This document shows positions 33,510-40,235 of a DNA stretch of 40,235 nt, one piece after another (position 1 is the first letter of the stretch; each line of letters opens with the position of its first letter). This DNA is from Puniceicoccales bacterium (GTDB lineage Bacteria > Verrucomicrobiota > Verrucomicrobiia > Opitutales > UBA953): NCBI GenBank assembly GCA_031285745.1, contig JAITVQ010000180.1, positions 1-40,235 on the forward strand, given 5' to 3'. The notes below the pieces were generated by a model. The model searched no databases. It was given only the letters and a program-made list of their open reading frames with translations, and was not told where the DNA came from. Position numbers and translations under genes: made by a program.

Positions 33510-35336
33510 ATGATCACTTCCCCTCAAAACCTTCGCTTGATCGACCTATCCCGGGAAATTTCTTATTCCCTACCCCGCACGTTATTTCAAGTCGTAGCAA
33601 AACCCTTGAACAGACTTCTGGGGATAACGGCTCTAAATACATGTTATGAGGCGCTTTTGCAGGCCCCCGAAAGTGAAGATTTCTTTTCTGCGGCCATGCG
33701 AATACTGGGGCTGAGCTATACGATATCGGATGAAGACTTGGCGCGGATACCTCAAGATGGGCCCCTGTTTGTTGTGGCAAATCATCCTTTTGGCGGTGCC
33801 GATGGCATTATACTGGGCTCCATCCTCAGCCAGTTACGGCCTGATTTCCGATTTCTAGCCAACTCGCTCCTATGCCGGGTGGACGGTATCAAGCCTTGGA
33901 TATACCCGGTTAACCCTTTTGGTGGGCCTCATGCCCAACAGGCAAATCTGCGAGCCATGCATGATTCATTGCAACATCTCAAGGAAGGCGGATGTCTGGC
34001 CACATTCCCAGCGGGAGAGGTTTCCAGCTTCAAATTCCGGGAAAAACAGGTTTCCGATCCACAGTGGAGCCCCCATATCGCCCGCATGGTTCGTCAATCC
34101 AAGGCCACTGTGTTACCCGTCTTCTTTCATGGTCGTAATAGCCTGCTCTTTCAACTTGCCGGGCTAATCCACCCTCGTGCTCGAACCGCCTTGCTCATGC
34201 GAGAACTGGTCAACAAACGTAATACTGCCATCAATCTGCGAATTGGAAACCCGATTCCGTTCCACAGGCTCGAAACCCTCGCTACCGATGAAGCCATGAT
34301 AAACTTCCTTCGGTTGAGTACCTATTCCCTCAATAGCGCCACAACATCAAAGCCTGTTGCGTTTCCCCAATCACCATTTTCGGAAAAACCCGAAACTCCC
34401 ATAATTCCCGCCGTTCCCGCCTCCCTCATCAAGGCCGAACTGGAGACATTGCCGCCTGAAGCACTCATCACCGAAAGCAATGCCCTTCGCGTCTATTGTT
34501 TTCATGGCAATGAACTCCCGCACACGCTCCGGGAAATAGGACGCCTGCGTGAGATTACTTTTCGGGCGGTCTCAGAAGGCACAGGCAAGAACTGTGACCT
34601 CGACGACTTCGACCACCATTACGAGCACCTCGTCCTCTATGATTCCGCAGCCAATACCATCGCAGGAGCCTACCGATTAGGCCTTACCGACGTGATACTC
34701 GAAAAACTCGGCAAGGAAGGCCTCTATACATCAACCCTCTTTAACTTTCGCGCGGAATTTTTCATGAAACTCAACCCTGCCATTGAACTCGGCAGATCAT
34801 TTATTCGTCCGGAGTACCAGCGTAAGCCTACCTGCATGCCCACCCTCTGGAGAGGCATCACGGGATTTGTCGCCCGCAATCCGCGTTACACCCGGCTGTT
34901 TGGGCCTGTCAGTATCAACCCCGAATATAACGACATTTCCCGACAGCTCATCCTTGGGTTTCTCAAGCAAAACAATATCGCCACCGACCTGGCCCCTCTG
35001 GTTCAGGCAAAAAATCCCCCTCGGCGCAGACATATTCGCGGAGCCGATCTTAAAAAACTTCTTCATACCACGATCGATATTGACGGAGTTTCCACCATCG
35101 TCTCGGAAATCGAAGACGACAAAAAACCTGTCCCCGTACTCCTCAAACATTACCTCAAGTTAAACGGGCAGCTGATCTCCTTCAACATCGACCCTGACTT
35201 CGGCGAATGCCTCGACGGGCTCATCGTCGTAGATGCGCTCAAGATCGAACCCAAACTTCTCAAGGCCTACATGGGAGACAAAGGCGCAAAATACTTCACC
35301 GCCTTCCACGGAGAAGAATTTCCCGAGCTAAACTAA
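33510..35336 (+). CDS. Two-domain lysophospholipid acyltransferase / N-acyltransferase (OlsF-like)
   Basis: From ATG 33510 the product has 608 residues. The N-terminal half is an acyltransferase of the lysophospholipid type: VVANHPFGGADGIIL near residue 92 carries the catalytic His and Asp, and CLATFPAGEVSSFKFRE near residue 165 is the second motif. The C-terminal half (from about residue 335) is a GNAT-fold N-acyltransferase: RVYCFHGNELPHTLREIGRL, REITFRAVSEGTGKN, DDFDHHYEHLVLYD, AAN-TIAGAYRLGLTDVI and ELGRSFIRPEYQRKPTCMP. This is the signature of hemolysin/OlsB-type enzymes that acylate the amino group of ornithine or a like amino acid. OlsF proteins combine both activities to make ornithine lipids, with the C-terminal domain acting first. 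Substrate is inferred. The gene converges with clpP. Confidence 0.85.
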   Translation: MITSPQNLRLIDLSREISYSLPRTLFQVVAKPLNRLLGITALNTCYEALLQAPESEDFFSAAMRILGLSYTISDEDLARIPQDGPLFVVANHPFGGADGIILGSILSQLRPDFRFLANSLLCRVDGIKPWIYPVNPFGGPHAQQANLRAMHDSLQHLKEGGCLATFPAGEVSSFKFREKQVSDPQWSPHIARMVRQSKATVLPVFFHGRNSLLFQLAGLIHPRARTALLMRELVNKRNTAINLRIGNPIPFHRLETLATDEAMINFLRLSTYSLNSATTSKPVAFPQSPFSEKPETPIIPAVPASLIKAELETLPPEALITESNALRVYCFHGNELPHTLREIGRLREITFRAVSEGTGKNCDLDDFDHHYEHLVLYDSAANTIAGAYRLGLTDVILEKLGKEGLYTSTLFNFRAEFFMKLNPAIELGRSFIRPEYQRKPTCMPTLWRGITGFVARNPRYTRLFGPVSINPEYNDISRQLILGFLKQNNIATDLAPLVQAKNPPRRRHIRGADLKKLLHTTIDIDGVSTIVSEIEDDKKPVPVLLKHYLKLNGQLISFNIDPDFGECLDGLIVVDALKIEPKLLKAYMGDKGAKYFTAFHGEEFPELN

Positions 35337-35343
35337 ACCTGGG

Positions 35344-35940
35344 TTACGCCTTGTTCGGCTTGTTGACAATAACGTGGTCAACCAAACCGTATTTGCAGGC
35401 CTCATCCGCCGTCATGTAATAATCACGGTCGGAATCCTTCTGCACCTGTTCCAGTGATTTTCCACTGTGCTTGGCAATTGTCCGGTTCAACACATCACGC
35501 CAGCGAATAATCTCCTTGGCCGCGATGGAAATATCCGAGGTCTGCCCTGTCGCTCCGCCCGTCGGCTGATGGATCATCACCCGGCTGTTGGGCAAGGCAT
35601 AGCGTTTTCCTTTTGTCCCGGCAGCCAGCAATACTGTCGCCATGCTCGCCGACATGCCCACGCAATATGTTACAATATCACAACTCAGGAAATTCATCGT
35701 ATCATAAACAGCCATTCCGGCAGTCACACTGCCACCGGGCGAATTGATATAGAGGTGAATATCCTTCTTCGAATCCTCCATCTGCAGAAAAAGCATCTGC
35801 GCAATCACGGCGTTGGCCACCTCATCATAAATCGGCGCACCCAGGAAAATAATCCGGTCCTTCAGCAGCCGTGAATAAATATCCCACGAGCGCTCGCCGC
35901 GCGCGTCACGTTCAACAACACTGGGAATGATATAGCTCAT
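35344..35940 (-). CDS. clpP: ATP-dependent Clp protease proteolytic subunit
   Basis: The 198-residue product has the ClpP fold and triad: Ser99 in [11 protein letters not shown], His124 in [12 protein letters not shown] and Asp173 in [20 protein letters not shown]. The N-terminus ([20 protein letters not shown]) is typical, as is [35 protein letters not shown] is the conserved glycine loop. ClpP forms a 14-mer that degrades unfolded proteins fed by ClpX or ClpA. The usual GQAASM around the serine is here GMSASM, a form also seen in secondary ClpP copies. clpX and tig are not next to it, so this may be a second clpP of the genome. Confidence 0.95.
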   Translation of the reverse strand: MSYIIPSVVERDARGERSWDIYSRLLKDRIIFLGAPIYDEVANAVIAQMLFLQMEDSKKDIHLYINSPGGSVTAGMAVYDTMNFLSCDIVTYCVGMSASMATVLLAAGTKGKRYALPNSRVMIHQPTGGATGQTSDISIAAKEIIRWRDVLNRTIAKHSGKSLEQVQKDSDRDYYMTADEACKYGLVDHVIVNKPNKA

Positions 35941-36038
35941 TGAAAACTTCTTGGTCTTAGTTTGGCAGATTTCAGTAAAACATCCCTAAGGTTTATCCCT
36001 TCTGCGAATTCGCAAATAGAAAATCATCAAAAACACCT

Positions 36039-39000
36039 CTATTCCGCTTTTTCCCGCACCAGGAATTTTTGATAGAGCACCGATGCCGCAATGGCAATGA
36101 GCGCCGTACCAATCAGCGCGATGACCCGGTATATCTGTTCCAATCCGGCCAGATCGAATAAAAACAATTTGAGCAATGTTATCCCGAGCAATCCCAGCGC
36201 CACCCAACGCAGCAAGGGTAACCGCCGCCAAATGCCATATCCGATCATGCCGAGCGCAAATAATCCCCAGGCCAGCGTAAAACTCATCCCGCGCGCCCAA
36301 CCTGCATCGGCGCTATCCATCCAGCGCCCGGTTACACTCAAATTCATTTTCGCGGCACCGACTTCGGTGAAATAATCAGCCACTTCGATATTTATCAAAA
36401 GAAATATCAGAACAACCCCGATGCCTTTTAGCATCGCCAGCAAACTTCGGCCGCTAAACAACGGCAATGATTGCTTCTCCAACTGCCAGGCAGCGGCAAG
36501 GAAGCAGACAGCAGCAACCCCATAAGTATAAAGATATACGTTAAATACCGGCATTCCCTTTACATAAGCTCCATGCAAGATCTCTGACCCCAGGGTTAGC
36601 CTCCAAAGCACAATCACCAGCAGCCCCAAGGCTGTAAGGCCCAGCCCCCGATGTGGAATCCGGCGCACGAGCCAGCATAATGCCACCGCCTCCAAGGCCC
36701 ATCCCAATGTCAACCATTGCCGGTCAAACTGCACCGGAATAATCAATGTCGCAAATCCCAACGCCACCCCGGCAAACCAGGCTAGTTGACTAAGCCGAGC
36801 TGCATTGTCTTTCGGACTGATTTTTTTTAGAAAAAGAAATCCTGCCAGTGCAGGCAATACCAGCAAAGCAGGCAACAATCCCTTCAGGGATTCCGGGACA
36901 AACCATCCCGAAGTTTCCCGTAACAAAAGGTAATGCAACGGAAACGACAGTGCAGCCAACGCCCAAGGAGATTTCCGTTCAATCAACCGCTGCCAACTGA
37001 CAAAAGGTGCAATGGTGAACAAGGCAGCGAAACCGGCAAACCAGGCGAAATAGATGGCGCATCCTTCCAAGGGAGCATCAGTGTCCAGGGACATCCACCC
37101 ATTCGCAGATATATTCTGGGAAGTCCACACCGCCTCCACCAACAGGGTCCCGCCCAGACCCACTGCCAGCAACACGGGAAGTCGAAGCCAGTTCGATGTC
37201 CACGCCAGCAAACATCCCATCACAAACATGGCACAAAATGGCGCGGTGGGGTCCGGCAATTCACCCTTGGCCACCACCAGGAAGATCAAGGCAAACGGCA
37301 TCACACACGACCCGATACTTAACGTCCGACGCTGCAACGCTTCATCATTTGCGTCATCTTTATCTGTCTGGAACATCCACCAGCCCAGCGAGGCAAACCC
37401 CAAGGAGAACAAACAAACAAATGCCAGCAACATTCCCACACCTGACTGCGATTCGCTTCCAATCCGGGCCAGCGCCACCCCTAAGCAGACCAAGCTCAAA
37501 ACGAGCGAGACAACCATGACCGCCACATCCCGCGATGATATTGTCAACGCCACGGCCAGCAAGGTTAACGCCAATACCAGTATCCCTGAAACAAACGGCG
37601 CCAACGGAGCCGACAGCAAGGATATCATTGCCAGCAACAATCCCGCCAGACCCGCAAGCGGCGCACTAATCCGGGGAATCTCCAAGATCCGGAACTTCTG
37701 CAAAATAACCGGCCCTATTCCATGCAAGAGAACATAAGTCACAAATAATCCCATAACCGGCCAGAGCCAATTGGTTTCAAAACATCGCACAGTCCATACC
37801 GCCATGGACAGCGCCGTTATTCCCGATATCAGCGGCATCGACCAGCCCACCCGTTTCTCCCGCAACGACAGCAAAAGCGGGATAAGCGCCATGATAAACA
37901 TATAGCCAAACGGCACCCAAGGTGACCGGGAAACGGAGAGTTTTACGTCATTGGTAAACAGACTGATTTCCAGTCCGAAAAAGTAACCCGGAATCACCAA
38001 AAGCAGCGACGCGATTGCTGCCGAAATCCGCAATCCCGTATCGTTCTTCATACGCCAAACCACGATCAACAACGCCACAGGGAACGCCAATAAAAGTCCC
38101 ATCGGCTCCAACACGCCGGGCCATGAATACCTACCTAAACCATTCTGGATAACCCATCCCAGAAGCACCAGCGAGATGGAGCCTCCGGCAACGGGTAATG
38201 TCGTGGAAAATCCTTTTACCCGCAGCCCGATTAACATCGGGATTGTGCCCAGTATCGCCAAATAGCCGAATGGAACCCACGGCATTGCCGCAAACTTATC
38301 TTCCAAGGTGCAAATCGCGCCAAACAGGAACCCGGGAAACAACAACGCCAGCGTAGTCAACAACAGTACAGTCCGGCTTACTCCGCCGACTCCTTCGCCA
38401 AGTGAGCGCAAAGCCAATAGTAAATAGAAAGAAGGGAAGATCAGCAGCAAGATCATTGGCATCAGGATTCCTGGCCAAACAAAACTCCCGACATCAACCA
38501 AACATACCCACAGCGTTAGTAGCAGAGCCCAAGCTACGCCTCCGAATGGCAGTGACATCGACAAATTCCGTTCCCGCAAGGATACCGCCAACGGGATCAA
38601 CCCCGTCAGGAAAATAAAACCAAATGGAATCCAGAGACGGTCACTTAATTCTCCACCGATCATATAATATGACCCCAGGAAAAATGCCACCACCGACAAT
38701 CCCAACGCCGTCAGAGACATATTCACACGCGCACGGGTGGGCTCTCTGATCAACCATGAAGCAACAAGATACAAACAAGGGAAAAGCAACGCCACCCCCA
38801 TGGGGATCAATGCCCCCGGCCAAAGATGATAAACCTGTACTCCCGTATCGGGGTCTATCTTGTTGAAAAACTTTGCCGCCCATCCAACAAACAACCCGGC
38901 AAATCCCAACCCTGAAAGCGGTGGCAACAAGGGCCAGGAAAAACGCCAGCTTGTCGCCAATACCCCGACACTCAGCAGCCCCAAATAGCTAAACAAGGCA

Positions 39001-40091
39001 ATTGGTGAATCATGTCCTGTGCTGATCAGAATCGGGGTTAAAAAACCGGCCAGCAACCCCAGCACGGCAACCACTTGCGCCCGCATCAATCCCGCCAGGA
39101 AAAACGCCCCGATGGTAATCCCGATCATCAGTCCGAACGTCAGCGGCGCGGTAAATACAGGGAATCGATAATAGGCTTTGCAGGCAAAAACCACCGCATA
39201 CAGCGTTACCACGCCAGTGCCTGTCAATGTCTGTGCCGTAACCCGGTAAACGCTCTTGCGAAACCACACACCTGCGCCGATCAATCCCAGAGAGATCATC
39301 GCACCCATCGTTACCCGCAGCCACTCTGGAATCCAGCCACGCTGGAATGATTCCTTGATGAGAAAAACCAAACCCAGAAACAATGCCAGCCCCCCTACCC
39401 AGGCAATAAGCTTGGCCCCAAAAAACTGCTCCCAATTAACAGGTTTCTTTTCCACCAAGGGGGATGCGGGCGGAGGCGCTGCCCGTACCGTTTCAACAAC
39501 GGAAGAGGCTGGCAGCGGAGGTGGAGCAACTGGCTGGGAAATTGATTTCTGCGGTACGGCAGCCTGCTTTGCCCACGTTTCAGGGGTTGCCGGTTCCAAC
39601 ACTGCCTGCCTCGGTTGTTCTCCGCCCACAGGAGGAGTCTCTGGTGCCGGGCTAACAATAGCCCGTTTCTCTTCCTGCTTGGATAATGTCTCTGCAGCGG
39701 CGGTTGATTCCACGACAGGCAAAGGAGGAGGCAGCGGCGCTGGCGTTGGAGAAATACTCTGCTTGGGCTGGTTTTCACTGGGTGCAGCAACCTTTTCTCC
39801 GTCCGCAAACGATGAAATCGGGGGGCTTTCATCTTTTACAGCAGTTACATGCTGCACAGCAGGCTGGACAGAAGACACTCCCGCTTTGGGTCGCGCCACA
39901 CTATCCTGCTCGATCGGGCCAGCCTGACTCAATTTTTTCAGGTCACGCTCCAATTGCCCCACCCTATACCTCAGCATATTCACCTCTTCCGCAATTCTCA
40001 TCGCCTTGGATGCCCTGGCCATGGCCCATATCGGCATAACAAAGATAAAAAGGATCAACAAGGCAGCCAGCCCAAGGATAAGAGATTCCAT
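36039..40091 (-). CDS. Giant DUF2339 family membrane protein
   Basis: The 1350-residue product is mostly membrane helices. Residues 1-25 are a first transmembrane segment (LILGLAALLILFIFVMPIWA). Residues about 30-60 form a short coiled coil (VNMLRYRVGQLERDLKKLSQ), and residues 65-215 are Pro/Ala/Val-rich and probably disordered. The DUF2339 block begins at VNWEQFFGAKLIAWVGGLAL (about residue 220), with GLVFLIKESFQRGWIPEWLR next, which is the hallmark start of this family. About 25-30 hydrophobic segments follow to near the C-terminus, which ends in YQKFLVREKAE. The length exceeds that of most family members (about 800-1000), so the helical section may have been extended. Function is unknown. 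The gene is transcribed toward clpP with a 98-bp gap holding a perfect TGCGAATTCGCA palindrome at 36003-36014. Confidence 0.85.
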   Translation of the reverse strand: MESLILGLAALLILFIFVMPIWAMARASKAMRIAEEVNMLRYRVGQLERDLKKLSQAGPIEQDSVARPKAGVSSVQPAVQHVTAVKDESPPISSFADGEKVAAPSENQPKQSISPTPAPLPPPLPVVESTAAAETLSKQEEKRAIVSPAPETPPVGGEQPRQAVLEPATPETWAKQAAVPQKSISQPVAPPPLPASSVVETVRAAPPPASPLVEKKPVNWEQFFGAKLIAWVGGLALFLGLVFLIKESFQRGWIPEWLRVTMGAMISLGLIGAGVWFRKSVYRVTAQTLTGTGVVTLYAVVFACKAYYRFPVFTAPLTFGLMIGITIGAFFLAGLMRAQVVAVLGLLAGFLTPILISTGHDSPIALFSYLGLLSVGVLATSWRFSWPLLPPLSGLGFAGLFVGWAAKFFNKIDPDTGVQVYHLWPGALIPMGVALLFPCLYLVASWLIREPTRARVNMSLTALGLSVVAFFLGSYYMIGGELSDRLWIPFGFIFLTGLIPLAVSLRERNLSMSLPFGGVAWALLLTLWVCLVDVGSFVWPGILMPMILLLIFPSFYLLLALRSLGEGVGGVSRTVLLLTTLALLFPGFLFGAICTLEDKFAAMPWVPFGYLAILGTIPMLIGLRVKGFSTTLPVAGGSISLVLLGWVIQNGLGRYSWPGVLEPMGLLLAFPVALLIVVWRMKNDTGLRISAAIASLLLVIPGYFFGLEISLFTNDVKLSVSRSPWVPFGYMFIMALIPLLLSLREKRVGWSMPLISGITALSMAVWTVRCFETNWLWPVMGLFVTYVLLHGIGPVILQKFRILEIPRISAPLAGLAGLLLAMISLLSAPLAPFVSGILVLALTLLAVALTISSRDVAVMVVSLVLSLVCLGVALARIGSESQSGVGMLLAFVCLFSLGFASLGWWMFQTDKDDANDEALQRRTLSIGSCVMPFALIFLVVAKGELPDPTAPFCAMFVMGCLLAWTSNWLRLPVLLAVGLGGTLLVEAVWTSQNISANGWMSLDTDAPLEGCAIYFAWFAGFAALFTIAPFVSWQRLIERKSPWALAALSFPLHYLLLRETSGWFVPESLKGLLPALLVLPALAGFLFLKKISPKDNAARLSQLAWFAGVALGFATLIIPVQFDRQWLTLGWALEAVALCWLVRRIPHRGLGLTALGLLVIVLWRLTLGSEILHGAYVKGMPVFNVYLYTYGVAAVCFLAAAWQLEKQSLPLFSGRSLLAMLKGIGVVLIFLLINIEVADYFTEVGAAKMNLSVTGRWMDSADAGWARGMSFTLAWGLFALGMIGYGIWRRLPLLRWVALGLLGITLLKLFLFDLAGLEQIYRVIALIGTALIAIAASVLYQKFLVREKAE

Positions 40092-40235
40092 GACAAAAAA
40101 GTTTCGAGGAACTATAGCAGAACCCTCGCAACCTGCCTAATTGATAAAATCAATACTCAGATTGGCAGCATTAAATGTAGTTTTACCATATTTTCACTGA
40201 TGTCCGTAAACAATTATCCCGGAGAGTGTCTTTAA
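40092..40235. other. Right edge, upstream of the DUF2339 gene
   Basis: These 144 bases contain the upstream region of the DUF2339 gene. I see no gene or repeat; any neighbour to the right is outside the window. Confidence 0.4.

Noticed and set aside
36003-36014. Terminator at the palindrome TGCGAATTCGCA
   Set aside because: The palindrome is perfect, but its unlooped 12-bp form and the lack of a T run do not support an intrinsic terminator.

Overview
The window looks like a chromosomal segment of a Gram-negative, respiring polysaccharide degrader, most likely a member of Verrucomicrobiota (Opitutaceae-like). This assignment is an inference. It rests on the fused cbb3 oxidase subunits CcoNO with a one-heme CcoP, pseudopilins resembling those typical of that phylum, a GH105-DUF4861 fusion, a GH97 enzyme, an M60-like peptidase, and the scarcity of strong Shine-Dalgarno sequences. 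No rRNA, tRNA or CRISPR array was seen.

Layout. 1-2490 (minus strand): the start of pheS, cut by the window edge; an AT-rich patch with a lipoprotein carrying an NTF2-type immunity-like domain; and glgC. 2491-3476: non-coding DNA holding a phased array of short palindromes. 3477-5873 (plus): a DUF192 lipoprotein and a YbaL-type cation/proton antiporter. 5888-10286 (minus): a Deg-type serine protease and a large secreted protein that I do not recognise. 10500-16719 (plus): a cbb3 oxidase cluster (ccoS-like, ccoNO, ccoQ, ccoP, ccoG, a short membrane protein), interrupted by a GxxExxY gene bracketed by perfect 25-bp inverted repeats and by a GNAT gene. 16720-17494: non-coding DNA with a second, far more regular palindrome array. 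17495-28715: a uronate/pectin catabolism block with an MFS uronate transporter, kduD, kduI (broken by one in-frame amber codon), kdgA, a HAD-like protein, GH97, GH105-DUF4861 and an M60-like peptidase. 28848-40091: tsaE, a VC0807-family membrane protein, four pseudopilin genes in G-H-I-J order, a two-domain OlsF-like acyltransferase, clpP and a giant DUF2339 membrane protein.

How the genes work together. Secreted GH105 and GH97 enzymes release sugars from pectin-like or other glycans. The MFS carrier imports uronates, KduI and KduD convert the unsaturated uronate product to 2-keto-3-deoxygluconate, and KdgA cleaves the phosphorylated form to pyruvate and glyceraldehyde phosphate. The kinase for that step is not in the window. 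Electrons from catabolism can reach oxygen at low tension through the cbb3 oxidase.

Most unusual content. Two intergenic arrays have the same geometry but different sequence. Array 1 (2991-3296) has about eight copies of TTCCCGnnnCGGGAA every 41-42 bp. Array 2 (17063-17391) alternates two different palindromes, eight copies each, each family repeating at exactly 42 bp and the two interleaved at exactly 21 bp. Spacing is conserved much better than sequence, and some arm changes are compensatory, which points to selection on paired arms and on helical phase. I do not recognise this class of element.
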